Below are positions 42,907-53,000 of a stretch of 64,000 nucleotides of DNA, in pieces. Below the pieces are notes generated by a model, which made no database searches, was not told where the DNA came from, and saw only the letters and a list, made by a program, of their open reading frames with translations. The DNA is taken from positions 1,612,001-1,676,000 of the forward strand of contig OY760517.1 in NCBI GenBank assembly GCA_963663615.1, written 5' to 3'. The translations under genes were made by a program, and so were the position numbers. The DNA comes from G963663615 sp963663615 (GTDB lineage Bacteria; Bacteroidota; Ignavibacteria; Ignavibacteriales; Melioribacteraceae). Each line of letters starts with the position of its first letter. Positions within the stretch are counted from its first letter, which is position 1.

Positions 42907-44257
42907 TAAAAAGCATCCCCGCCATTGTTGCTGTCATAAGTGTAGCCAGACTACCACCAAGCACTGCACGTAAACCAAGACGTGAAAGATCGGAAGTTCT
43001 TCCCGGTGCAATAGGTGAAAGTCCTCCTATTAAAATAGCCATTGAAGAGAAGTTGGCAAAACCACAAAGTGCATAAGTAGCCATTAAGATAGCTTTTGGA
43101 TTTGAAAGAAGTGATTTACTAATCATACTGCTCATTTCTGTATAAGCTACGAATTCGTTAACAACTACTTTGGTTCCCACAAGTCCACCGAACTCAATAG
43201 CATTTTCCCAAGGTACACCAATAGCACCTGCAACTACTTGTAATACAAGTCCTAAAAGTAACTGGAGACTAAGAGGTTGACCAAAAGTATCCTGAAAATA
43301 CTGATTTATACCAAGAAGATCACCGAATGATCCAAGAACCCAGTTAAAAAGAGCGATAAGAGCAATAAAAGCTATAAGCATAGCAGCAACATTAAGGGCT
43401 AGTTTAAGACCATCACTGGCACCACTTGCAGCAGCTTCGATAACATTAGAAGATGTTCTTTCGATTTCAACCTTTACGTTACCTGATGTTTCAGGAACTT
43501 CGGTTTCAGGGAAAATTATTTTTGAGATAACTAGAGCAGCAGGAGCAGCCATTACACTTGCACCGATAAGATGGGTAGCAAACTGAATTTCTGCCTCATT
43601 AAGAGGAATACCCATTGTTTGGCTGTATGAGTTACCTAATATTTTAATATAGGATGCCAGTACACCACCGGCAATAGTAGCCATACCACCAACCATAATA
43701 GTTAGTAATTCCGATTTGGTCATATTTTTAAGATATGGTTTTACCATTAGTGGAGCTTCAGTTTGACCAACAAAAATATTTGCCGCACAGGAAAGTGATT
43801 CGGCTCCAGAAGTACCCATAAACTTGGACATTACCCATGCCATTATTCTAACAATAAACTGCATTACTCCAAGATGGTAAAGCACTGCCATTAACGCTGC
43901 AAAGAAAATAATTGTTGTAAGAGCCTGAAATGCAAAAAAGAATCCCAGAGAACCCTCTGTTCCAGGAGAGGATGCTAGTCCGCCAAAAACGAATGTTGAA
44001 CCGGCATAAGTAAAGTCGAGTACCTGCACAAAACCAGCACTAATTCCCTTAAATATTGCAGTTGGCCATGCAAATGGACTAAAATACTGACCGAGGTATT
44101 CACCTTTTAGAACAAAAACAGCAAATAAAAGTTGAAGAATTAGTCCGTTACGAACCAATTTCCAGTTGATCTTCTTTTTATTATTTGAAAAGAGGAAAGC
44201 AATGCCTATAAGTACAACAAGCCCAAAAACACCATGGGCAAAATTTAGTAAACTCAT
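42899..44257 (-). CDS. Concentrative nucleoside transporter (NupC/CNT family)
   Basis: The 452-residue inner-membrane symporter has the CNT core: a gate domain, the GGMATIAGGVLASYI motif and GQTEAPLMVKPYL (the nucleoside and cation site). The terminal YALCGFANFSSMAILIGGLSPIAP is the second hairpin motif. It imports nucleosides with Na+ or H+. Genes for phosphorylase, thymidine kinase and cytidine deaminase flank it, so it is the uptake step of a complete salvage unit. It overlaps tdk by 4 nt (ATGA). Confidence 0.94.
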   Translation of the reverse strand: MSLLNFAHGVFGLVVLIGIAFLFSNNKKKINWKLVRNGLILQLLFAVFVLKGEYLGQYFSPFAWPTAIFKGISAGFVQVLDFTYAGSTFVFGGLASSPGTEGSLGFFFAFQALTTIIFFAALMAVLYHLGVMQFIVRIMAWVMSKFMGTSGAESLSCAANIFVGQTEAPLMVKPYLKNMTKSELLTIMVGGMATIAGGVLASYIKILGNSYSQTMGIPLNEAEIQFATHLIGASVMAAPAALVISKIIFPETEVPETSGNVKVEIERTSSNVIEAAASGASDGLKLALNVAAMLIAFIALIALFNWVLGSFGDLLGINQYFQDTFGQPLSLQLLLGLVLQVVAGAIGVPWENAIEFGGLVGTKVVVNEFVAYTEMSSMISKSLLSNPKAILMATYALCGFANFSSMAILIGGLSPIAPGRTSDLSRLGLRAVLGGSLATLMTATMAGMLFNG

Positions 44258-44847
44258 CCAAAAAGTCCTTCATTTTCTTCGGGGATATAATGACAATTTC
44301 TACAACGTGCTTCGTAGCTATCGGAAGCACCAACCAGAACACGCTCTTTAGAGAGTGTTTTTCTTTGTGTTCTATCAGCGGGATTGCCGCAAACAACACA
44401 GATAGCCAAAGTTTTGGTAATATACTCAGCAGTTGCCAAAAGTTGTGGCATTGGATTAAAAGGAACACCTTTGTAATCCATATCAAGCCCTGCAACAATA
44501 ACTCTTTTACCCTGATCAGCCAGTTTGTTGCAAATTTCAACAAGTGAATCATCGAAGAACTGTGCTTCATCAATACCAATTACTTTAGCATCTTTTGAGT
44601 TATCGAAAATTTCCTGGGGGGTTGATACAGTAATTGATGGTAACGATTGCTCACTATGTGAAACAATATTATCATCAGAATATCTGTTATCAATTTTTGG
44701 CTTAAATATTTTTACTGAAAATTGTGCAATTTGTGCACGTCTTAATCTTCTAATCAGTTCTTCTGTTTTCCCTGAAAACATACACCCGGCAACTACTTCT
44801 ATCCAGCCTGTATCTTTCGGTTCTGAGTGGGGAATGTATTGAATCAT
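44254..44847 (-). CDS. tdk: Thymidine kinase
   Basis: The 197-residue type II thymidine kinase phosphorylates thymidine with ATP. It has P-loop GCMFSGKTEELIRRL (about 21-35), GIDEAQFFDD with the catalytic Glu, the substrate lasso region and a zinc ribbon (CVVC and CRNC). Length is normal. It lies between cdd (16 nt upstream) and nupC (4-nt overlap). Confidence 0.96.
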   Translation of the reverse strand: MIQYIPHSEPKDTGWIEVVAGCMFSGKTEELIRRLRRAQIAQFSVKIFKPKIDNRYSDDNIVSHSEQSLPSITVSTPQEIFDNSKDAKVIGIDEAQFFDDSLVEICNKLADQGKRVIVAGLDMDYKGVPFNPMPQLLATAEYITKTLAICVVCGNPADRTQRKTLSKERVLVGASDSYEARCRNCHYIPEENEGLFG

Positions 44848-44863
44848 ATTAACCGCAAAATTA

Positions 44864-45256
44864 TTATAAATGAGTGTCGTCGAAAGAATGTGGTATCAAT
44901 TCTTTAAGTTTATATACTTTTATTTCGTCTTCAGCATTTGCCAAAACTACTTCAAAATCGGGTGGACAGTGTTCCAGCATAACTTGACGACATGCACCAC
45001 AAGGTGGACAAAAACCTTTAGTATCACCAATTATTGCAATTGCCTTAAAATTCTTTTTGTCATCCAGTAATGCAGTAAAAAGGGCAGTGCGTTCGGCACA
45101 TACTGTTAATCCGTATGAAGCGTTTTCTATATTAGCACCATGTATAATTTGGTCGTCATCAGTTAATAGGGCAGCTCCAACTCTAAAGTTAGAGTATTTT
45201 GCAAGTGCCTTTTTTTGAGCAACCCTGGCTTCTTGTACTAAATTATTGTAATCCAT
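44864..45256 (-). CDS. cdd: Cytidine deaminase
   Basis: The 130-residue enzyme deaminates cytidine and deoxycytidine to uridine forms. It has NFRVGAALL, NIENASYGLTVCAERTA (zinc Cys and catalytic Glu) and CPPCGACRQVM (the other two zinc Cys). I start at ATG 45256, where AAGGTG lies just upstream, rather than the further start at 45274. It is first in the salvage operon cdd-tdk-nupC-pnp. Confidence 0.94.
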   Translation of the reverse strand: MDYNNLVQEARVAQKKALAKYSNFRVGAALLTDDDQIIHGANIENASYGLTVCAERTALFTALLDDKKNFKAIAIIGDTKGFCPPCGACRQVMLEHCPPDFEVVLANAEDEIKVYKLKELIPHSFDDTHL

Positions 45257-45324
45257 ATAACACCTTAAAATCAACTACTTAAAATAGAATATTATAATAG
45301 TAATGACAAATAATTAAGCCCCAG

Positions 45325-46422
45325 TTATAATGAATTATTTTTCCATTTAAGTGATTTTTTAAAGAAAGTACCACGTAAATAATTTGCAATTATAGAAAAT
45401 TCATAGATTGGGGATAGTAGAAAGGAGTTTATAAAACCAACATGGGTATAAAAAAGTTTTCCTGCAATAACAGAAATTATTGCATCAATTAAAAGTTTTA
45501 TTGGGATAAAAATAAGCAATTTAAAATCATACCAGGAAATAAGAAATGGAAGAAACAACATAATCAGATTTGCAAAATGCCAAACTGAAAGAAAAATTTT
45601 ATGTTTTATTGTATAATAATTGGAAGTAGTTGTGTGTCTGCCTTTCTGGTTTAGATAACTTGATATGGTTTGTTGTGAAGCAGTTTGTACAATACTTTTT
45701 TCATTAAGATGATAACCAACCTTTAACTTGTTTTTTATAGCCTCACGAATAAACAGATCATCATCACCACTTAATGTTTGCTGCATGGCGGCATAGCCAC
45801 CAACTATGTTGTAAGCTTTTTTAGTATATGCAAAGTTTGCACCCCGTGCGGAATATGGATGCCCAAAAGACGTCATACCAAAAATAAGCAGATGGGATTT
45901 GATACTTTCATATCTTGCCAAGCCATTGGTTAAACCGTATGATTCAATATAAGTAGCCGGACCAATAACAATGTCATATCCCTCATTAAATTTATTGCTG
46001 ATGCTTATTAACCACCCGGAGTTAACAAAACAATCAGCATCAGTAATTGCTATATTATCAAAAGATGCATTATTCACTCCCGCAAGCAAGGCTCCTTTCT
46101 TACCAGGAACTACTTTGCTTTTTACTGTTAGTAGTTTTAGATGTGGAATATGTTCAAATTGCTCAACTATTTTTCTTGTATTATCCGATGAGTTGTCATC
46201 TACTACAATAATTTCATAGCAATTATCCGGATAGTTAAGTGTCGAAACTGATTCCAGCAATTTAGTGATGTTTGATTCCTCATTTTTGGCAGCTACAATA
46301 ATGCTAATTGGTATTGGATTATTTTCAGCATCAGATCCACTCCTCTTATGAACTATTGAACTGTATAGTACATAGTTAATTATAATTACCAGTAAGGTAA
46401 TAAATAGAAAGAATATAGTCAT
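45325..46422 (-). CDS. Membrane-bound family 2 glycosyltransferase
   Basis: The 365-residue protein has an N-terminal TM helix, a GT-A domain and two or more C-terminal TM helices. The GT-A domain shows SIIVAAKNEESNI, VVDDNSSDNT, ITDADC as the DxD-like site, and GDDDLFIRE. The QxxRW position reads QKGRH, so Trp is missing and processivity is uncertain. The acceptor is unknown. It follows the UvrD-like helicase by 6 nt, which suggests cotranscription but not shared function. Confidence 0.84.
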   Translation of the reverse strand: MTIFFLFITLLVIIINYVLYSSIVHKRSGSDAENNPIPISIIVAAKNEESNITKLLESVSTLNYPDNCYEIIVVDDNSSDNTRKIVEQFEHIPHLKLLTVKSKVVPGKKGALLAGVNNASFDNIAITDADCFVNSGWLISISNKFNEGYDIVIGPATYIESYGLTNGLARYESIKSHLLIFGMTSFGHPYSARGANFAYTKKAYNIVGGYAAMQQTLSGDDDLFIREAIKNKLKVGYHLNEKSIVQTASQQTISSYLNQKGRHTTTSNYYTIKHKIFLSVWHFANLIMLFLPFLISWYDFKLLIFIPIKLLIDAIISVIAGKLFYTHVGFINSFLLSPIYEFSIIANYLRGTFFKKSLKWKNNSL

Positions 46423-46428
46423 CCTGCT

Positions 46429-48414
46429 TTATTCCTCAAGTATCCATTCTTCTGCTAATTTTTCATCAACACCATCAAGGAATCTGGACCTTTTTGAGAT
46501 AGTGTAGCCGTTATAGCGATCAAAAATATGCATTGGGTATGATACATAAAGATTTTTCTTGGCACGCGTTGCAGCTACATACATAAGACGGCGTTCTTCC
46601 TCCATCTGGTCAAGCTTTTCAAGTGACTGTGCACCCGGGAAAAATCCATCCATAGCATGAATAATAAATACGGAATGCCATTCTAATCCCTTTGCTGAAT
46701 GAATGGTAGATAAGGTAAGATATTCCTCATCCGATTTAGTATCGCTCAAATCGTTAACGCTATCTTGTGGTGGCTCAAGAGCAAGGTCGGAAAGGAAAGA
46801 GTCGAGACTTTTGTAATTTACCGACATATTTATCAAAGTTTCTATATCCTTTTTCCGCTTGTTATGATCATCATATTTAGCTTTAAAGAGATCAGTATAG
46901 TAGGTATATATAAGTTCTGTTTTTTCAGTTGGGGATTTTTTACCCTTTTTTATCGAATTTAACAATTCAAACAGTAATAAAAGCTGGTTATGAACATTTT
47001 TGGTTACCGGCATTTTTCCTGAAAAATCAAATGTAAAATTTGGTTGCGATAAAATATCGATAATTGCCTGTGCTTTTTTAGGACCAATTCCCTCATGAAG
47101 CATAAGTATTCTGTACCAGCTAATAAAGTCCTTGTGATTAGCTACAACTCTTAGGAAAGCAATCATATCTTTTACATGTGATGCTTCTACAAATTTAATT
47201 CCACCAAATTTTATGTATGGAATATTTGCCTTGTTCAACTCAACCTCAAGATCAAAACTGTGGTATGAAGACCTGAATAAAATTGCTATATCTTCAAGAG
47301 CCACACCTTCTTCACGTAACTCAAGTACACGATTAACAATAAATTGCGATTGCATATTTTCGTTTTCGGCAGTTACAATGGCAGGTAGTTCGCCATCAGG
47401 TTGACGTGTGTATAAATTTTTAGGAAATTTCTCAATTGCACCATCAATTATATGGTTGGCGAAATTCAATATTTCCTGTGTACTTCTGTAGTTTTCTTCA
47501 ATCTTTATAACTTTTGCATCATTAAAATGTTTTGGGAATTCAATAATGTTCTTAAAGTTGGCTCCACGGAATGAGTAAATGGACTGTGAATCATCTCCAA
47601 CAACCATAAGGTTATTATTAAGACGTGTTAAGGCTTTTACTAATTCATACTGAAGTATATTTGTATCCTGATATTCATCAATCATTACAAATTCAATTTT
47701 AGAAAGAAAGCTGTTTGCCTGATTGCTCTTAAGAAACTCAGTCAGATAAAATAGCAAATCATCGTAGTCAAGATTATTGTTACGCTTTTTGTAGGAAGCA
47801 TAAACTTTTGCAATATCCAGAATTTTATCGATAAAAGGGAAGAAGTGAGGATATTCATCTTCTACAATAGTTTCTAGAGGGATTGCAGTATTTCTGCTTA
47901 AACTGATAAACTTGAACAGAGTGGATTTTTTTGGAAATCTCTTTTTTATCTGGTCAAGGTTTAGTTGCCCGCGAATAACATTTATAATATCTTCACTATC
48001 ACCCTGATCTAAAATAGTAAAACCGGGGTCAATATTAATAAGTGAACCATACTTCCTGAGTGTGATATTTGCAAACGAATGAAATGTACCACCACTGATC
48101 CGGTTACATCTTGAATCAAGCAGCAAAGAAGCACGATCCAGCATTTCCTTTGCTGCCTTGCGAGTAAACGTTAATAACAAAATTGACTCCGGCGGAATGC
48201 CAGCTTCTACAAGTCGGGCAACTCTGAACACGAGAGTGCGAGTTTTACCTGTACCAGCTCCTGCAATTAGTAAATAATTTCCATTAACTGCGGAAACAGC
48301 TTCATACTGTGCCGGATTTAACAAGTTTCTGTATTCAATAGAAAAACGGGCATCATCTATTTTATCGATGCTGCCCGCTTCCTTAATCTTTGTAAGCGAA
48401 TATTTTTTTACCAT
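46429..48414 (-). CDS. UvrD/Rep-family DNA helicase
   Basis: The 661-residue superfamily 1A helicase has Walker A GAGTGKT (52-58), LTFTRKAAKEML (Ia), MIDEYQDTN (II), VGDDSQSIYSFRGA (III), ENYRST (IV), LSTIHSAKGLEWHSVFI (V) and RRLMYVAATRAKK (VI). It is a little shorter than E. coli UvrD and lacks the long C-terminal extension. It unwinds DNA 3' to 5' in repair or replication restart. It overlaps the upstream membrane-protein gene by 1 nt. Confidence 0.92.
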   Translation of the reverse strand: MVKKYSLTKIKEAGSIDKIDDARFSIEYRNLLNPAQYEAVSAVNGNYLLIAGAGTGKTRTLVFRVARLVEAGIPPESILLLTFTRKAAKEMLDRASLLLDSRCNRISGGTFHSFANITLRKYGSLINIDPGFTILDQGDSEDIINVIRGQLNLDQIKKRFPKKSTLFKFISLSRNTAIPLETIVEDEYPHFFPFIDKILDIAKVYASYKKRNNNLDYDDLLFYLTEFLKSNQANSFLSKIEFVMIDEYQDTNILQYELVKALTRLNNNLMVVGDDSQSIYSFRGANFKNIIEFPKHFNDAKVIKIEENYRSTQEILNFANHIIDGAIEKFPKNLYTRQPDGELPAIVTAENENMQSQFIVNRVLELREEGVALEDIAILFRSSYHSFDLEVELNKANIPYIKFGGIKFVEASHVKDMIAFLRVVANHKDFISWYRILMLHEGIGPKKAQAIIDILSQPNFTFDFSGKMPVTKNVHNQLLLLFELLNSIKKGKKSPTEKTELIYTYYTDLFKAKYDDHNKRKKDIETLINMSVNYKSLDSFLSDLALEPPQDSVNDLSDTKSDEEYLTLSTIHSAKGLEWHSVFIIHAMDGFFPGAQSLEKLDQMEEERRLMYVAATRAKKNLYVSYPMHIFDRYNGYTISKRSRFLDGVDEKLAEEWILEE

Positions 48415-48908
48415 TAGTTTCTCATAGCCAAAGGCTTATCCAGAATTTCCTTAACAATAATTGCGTTCCTGAATTTTTTCTTGTTTTTCAGAATTGCAAG
48501 AATTTCTTTCTGTTTTTTTGTTTTTGAGCTGGTTTTGGCAATATAACCAAAATTCTTAACTGCGTCCAGTTCACCTTGTAATGTATCCTTGGAAGGAGCA
48601 ACAAACTCATTATATTTTGCATACTTGTTAACTGATTGAACATCAGGAGAAGGTAGTGGTCTTTTTTCAACTCTCTGAGTTCTGCTTCGTAAAACCGGCT
48701 CCGGTTTGGGATCCTCTTTAGGAATTTCAGGTTCTTCGGTTTTCACACCAAATATTTCCTCAAGAATATCCTGCCCGTCGGTTTTGGAATTATCGTCAGT
48801 CGGTTCGTATTCAACAGGTTCGTTCTTCTTTTTGTCCTTTCCAAATAAGCCGGAAAAAAAACTTATAATAAGAAAAGCTATAAATATATAATTAAATAAA
48901 TCATCCAT
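48414..48908 (-). CDS. Hypothetical single-pass membrane protein
   Basis: I do not recognise this 164-residue protein. It has one N-terminal TM helix (about 5-23), an acidic and Pro-rich disordered linker (about 30-90), and a basic C-terminal segment rich in Lys (about 125-164) preceding KEILDKPLAMRN. It overlaps floA by 8 nt and the helicase gene by 1 nt, so it is translated from the same transcript. A membrane-tethered partner of the flotillin is possible but unproven. Confidence 0.6.
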   Translation of the reverse strand: MDDLFNYIFIAFLIISFFSGLFGKDKKKNEPVEYEPTDDNSKTDGQDILEEIFGVKTEEPEIPKEDPKPEPVLRSRTQRVEKRPLPSPDVQSVNKYAKYNEFVAPSKDTLQGELDAVKNFGYIAKTSSKTKKQKEILAILKNKKKFRNAIIVKEILDKPLAMRN

Positions 48909-49902
48909 CGGAATCCTGATCTTTTTCAGAGTGAGAATCTGTATCGGAGATAGATTTTCTCATATCGGTATCAGCCTTAATATTCTGAAATTTGTAATAA
49001 TCCATAATACCAAGATTACCATTCCTGAAAGCATCTGCAATTGCCATAGGAACTTCAGCTTCAGCTTCAACAACCTTAGCCTGCATTTTCTGAACTTCAG
49101 CTTTCATTTCCTGCTCAAGAGCAACAGCAGCTGCACGTCTTTCTTCAGCTTTGGCTCTCGCAACTTTAAGGTCAGCTTCCGCCTGGTCTGTTTGCAGTAT
49201 AGCACCGATGTTTGTACCAACATCAACATCCGCGATATCAATAGATAGAATTTCGAAAGCAGTACCTGCATCAAGACCTTTTTCAAGTACAACTCTTGAA
49301 ATCATATCAGGATTTTCAAGTACATCCTTATGCGATTCGCTAGAACCAATTGTAGAAACAATACCTTCGCCAACACGAGCAATAACAGTAGCTTCGCCAG
49401 CACCACCAACAAGTCTTTCAATATTAGCACGAACAGTAGTTTTAGCAATAGCTTTTAACTGGATACCATCTTTTGCAACCGCAGCAACCATTGGAGTTTC
49501 AATAACTTTTGGAAGCACAGACATTTGCACAGCTTCAAGAACATCTCTACCTGCCAGATCAATAGCACATGCTCTCTGGAATGATAGTTCAAGATTAGCT
49601 TTACTTGCAGAAATAAGGGCTTTAACAACTTTAATAACATCACCGCCTGCAAGATAGTGAGTTTCAAGATCGGCTTGAGGAATTGCCAAACCTGACTTTG
49701 TTGCGGCAATTTGACTTCTAATAACAATATGAGGTGGAATTTTTCTAAGACGCATGCCAACAAGGTCTTTAAAGATGTTAAGTTTAACACCCGAGAAGTA
49801 TGCAGTGATATATAATCCTACAGGGATGAAGTAGAAAAATATCATCAGAAATACAATTATTCCGAATAATATGACGAGAGAAAGTCCCGTGGTAAATTCC
49901 AT
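48901..49902 (-). CDS. floA: Flotillin-like protein FloA
   Basis: The 333-residue SPFH protein has an N-terminal membrane hairpin (about 5-30) and the FloA-type sequence from KLNIFKDLVGMRLRKIPP onward. An Ala/Glu-rich coiled region (about 225-285) ends in GIMDYYKFQNIKADTDMR. FloA proteins organise functional membrane microdomains. It is first in the operon floA - membrane protein - uvrD-like - GT2. It is divergent from the sensor kinase at 50040. Confidence 0.93.
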   Translation of the reverse strand: MEFTTGLSLVILFGIIVFLMIFFYFIPVGLYITAYFSGVKLNIFKDLVGMRLRKIPPHIVIRSQIAATKSGLAIPQADLETHYLAGGDVIKVVKALISASKANLELSFQRACAIDLAGRDVLEAVQMSVLPKVIETPMVAAVAKDGIQLKAIAKTTVRANIERLVGGAGEATVIARVGEGIVSTIGSSESHKDVLENPDMISRVVLEKGLDAGTAFEILSIDIADVDVGTNIGAILQTDQAEADLKVARAKAEERRAAAVALEQEMKAEVQKMQAKVVEAEAEVPMAIADAFRNGNLGIMDYYKFQNIKADTDMRKSISDTDSHSEKDQDSDG

Positions 49903-50039
49903 TTTTGCTCCGGTTTCGTTTTGATTGAAATTATGAATGATTTCAACACTAATGTAATTAAAATTGTGAATTAATTCGAGAATAAAAGAATAAAGTGTTA
50001 ACTTAAGGATAGCATGAATAATGAAAGCAGGTAGTTAAA

Positions 50040-53000
50040 ATGAGATATGCGAAACTCAATTATTCTCCTAAAACACTATTCCTTATTTTTTTTATTGTTG
50101 TAATTGTAGTATCGACTACCACAATGTACTTATATTATAACAGGGTAAAAGAAATAACGCTGGAACAGAATCAGACTCTTAGTTCGATCTCTGATTATAA
50201 AATAAACCAGATTGCTCGTTGGAAATATGAACGGATTGGTGATGCACAGATAATTAAGAGGAATAAATTAATCTCTAATGATATTAAAATATTTTTAGAG
50301 GCGAGAAGCGAATATAAATCAGATATTAAGAGTTGGTTAAATTCACTGGTATTTTCATATAATTATGAAAATGTTTATTTACTTGATTTACAGGGCACGG
50401 TAATAATTTCAGCAATACCTGCACAAAGAAAAAGCTTTACTGCACTTAACAAATGGATTGATTTAGTGAAGAAAACTCATGAGGTTCTTTTTACCGGATT
50501 TTATAATAATCAAGAGGGTTTTGTGCGGTTAGGTGTTATTAGTCCTGTTATAGTACAAAATAAACTCATTGCACTTGTTTATTTGGTGATTGATCCCGAA
50601 CATTTTCTCTATCCCTTAATTCAAGCCTGGCCAACACCGAGTAAAACTTCTGAATCACTACTGGTGCAAAAAGATGGTGATGATGTTTTGTTCCTTAATG
50701 AATTGCGCCACATAAAGAATACAGCATTAAAGCTTAGAATACCGCTAAAGAACTATAAATTGCCTGCTGCTATGGCAATAAAGGGTTATTCGGGGATTGT
50801 TTCAGGATATGATTATAGGGATATGGAAGTAATTGCCAATATTAGGAAAATACCAAATACAAATTGGTTTATGGTTAGTAAAATTGATAAGGATGAACTT
50901 TATTCTCCACTTAAGTTTCAATTTTACATATATGCAATTATAGCAACTCTTATACTATTTACAGTTAGTCTTATACTCTTTCTAATAGTAAAAACCAATC
51001 AATTTAAATTTGCCCAGAAAAATTATGAACTTGAGAAAGAGAAGCATGCCATTGTTGCCCATTACCAAAAAATAAATAAGTATGCTAATGATTTGATTGT
51101 TCTAACAGACTTGAACAATATTATAATTGAAGCGAATGAGAGATTTGTAAAATATTTTGGGTATGAACTTGAAAATGTAACAGGAACTGATCTTTCGAGA
51201 ATCATTGCTGATGAAACTAAAGACATTAAAAGACCTGAAAGTAAAGGTGAGCTTTATGAATGTTCCGTGATAAATGCAAATAATGAGGAAACAATAGTTG
51301 AGTTTAGCTCAAGACTAATAAAAATAGAAGATATAGAGTATATACAGCATATAATAAGAGATGTAAGCGAAAGAAAAAAATATGAGCAGAAACTACTTAA
51401 GGCTAATCGTTTGTATTCAACCCTTAGCCAGATTAATCAGATGATTGTTAATGTTAAAACTCGTATTGAACTTTATAATAATACTTGTGAAATTTTAACT
51501 GAATATGGAAAGTTTAATTTGGTAATGCTTAGTCTTCTTGATGATTCAGAAAAGTTATCCGTATTTACCAAACGTTATTTTGTTGAAAATAGTAACGAAA
51601 AGAAAGATTTACTGGATAATTTATCAGAAACACTTTCGTTTGCAGTTGAGCTGGAATTCAGGGAATTGATTGAGTACCATAGTAGTAAACAATCTTTTAC
51701 TACTTCGCATGATGAACTTAAATCGTGTATTTCGATAATAATAAAAGAGGAAAATACGGTGAAAGGTTTGCTTACTGTCGCCTCTTTCGAAAATACATTC
51801 TTTGAGGAAGATGAAGTAAAGCTGATGAATGAGGTTGCACTTGATCTAAACCACGGATTAACTAATATTGCTCTAGAAGAAAAACGTAAAGAAGCTGAAA
51901 GGCAGCTTCAGTATGACGAATATTGTTTTGAAGCTTTATACGAGCTAAGTAAAAAAGCTGATATGGATGAACCAGCCCTAATTCAATTTGCTCTTGAAGA
52001 AGCAGTAAAGATGACATCCAGTAAGATTGGTTATTTCCATTTTTTGCATTCAGATGAAAAAAACTTGAGTTTATTTGCCTGGTCCAAATCTGTATCCGAA
52101 GAATGTAAAGCTGAAAAAATTTCACATTATCCTATTGAAGATGCAGGAGTATGGGCAGATTGTGTAAGACTGAGGCGTCCTGTTATACATAATGATTATA
52201 ACAATTTGCCTGATAAACAGGGATTGCCAACAGGGCATAGTAAAATTGTTAGACACATGAGTGTTCCAATTATGGATGGTAATAAAATTGTTGGGATTAT
52301 TGGAGTTGGTAATAAGGAAAAAGATTATGATAAAATCGATATACGTCAGTCACAGCTTTTTATGGAAGAGATGTGGAAAATAATAAAGTCAAAACGTTCA
52401 GATTTTGAGCTTGATAAACTATATAAAGCAATTAATCAAAGTTCAACTTCAATTATGATTACTGATGTTGAAGGTAAAATTGAATATGTAAACCGAGCCT
52501 TAATAGATCTGACGGGATATGCGTATGATGAGGTTATTGGTAATAAATCTTCTATATTTAGGTCTGAGAACACTTCCGATTTAGTATATAAAGGATTATG
52601 GGAGACAGTGCTTTCGGGGAAAATATGGAGTGGTGAAATCCAAACAACTAAAAAGAATGGTGAGTTATTTTGGGAGTTTGCATCTGTTTCTCCTGTAACT
52701 GATAAGAATAACATTAAGAGCTTTATTTGGGTTAAGGAAGATATTTCAGAGCAAAAAGAGATGATAGATGAGCTAATTGCTTCAAAAGAAGAGGCAGAAA
52801 AATCCGAGAAGCTCAAAACAGAATTTCTTGCACAAATTTCACATGAAATCAGAACTCCTCTTAATGTAGTAATTAACTTTGCATGGTTACTCAAAAATGA
52901 ACTTGCAGAGAAAATAGATGATGATCTTATGGTTGCAATTGACGGAATTGAGGATTCAGGCAAAAGAATAATAAGAACTATTGACCTTATTTTAAATATG

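Noticed and set aside
49151..49657. 168-codon frame opposite floA
   Set aside because: Ser/Ala/Thr-rich shadow of the Ala/Glu-rich FloA sequence; no start site or neighbours.
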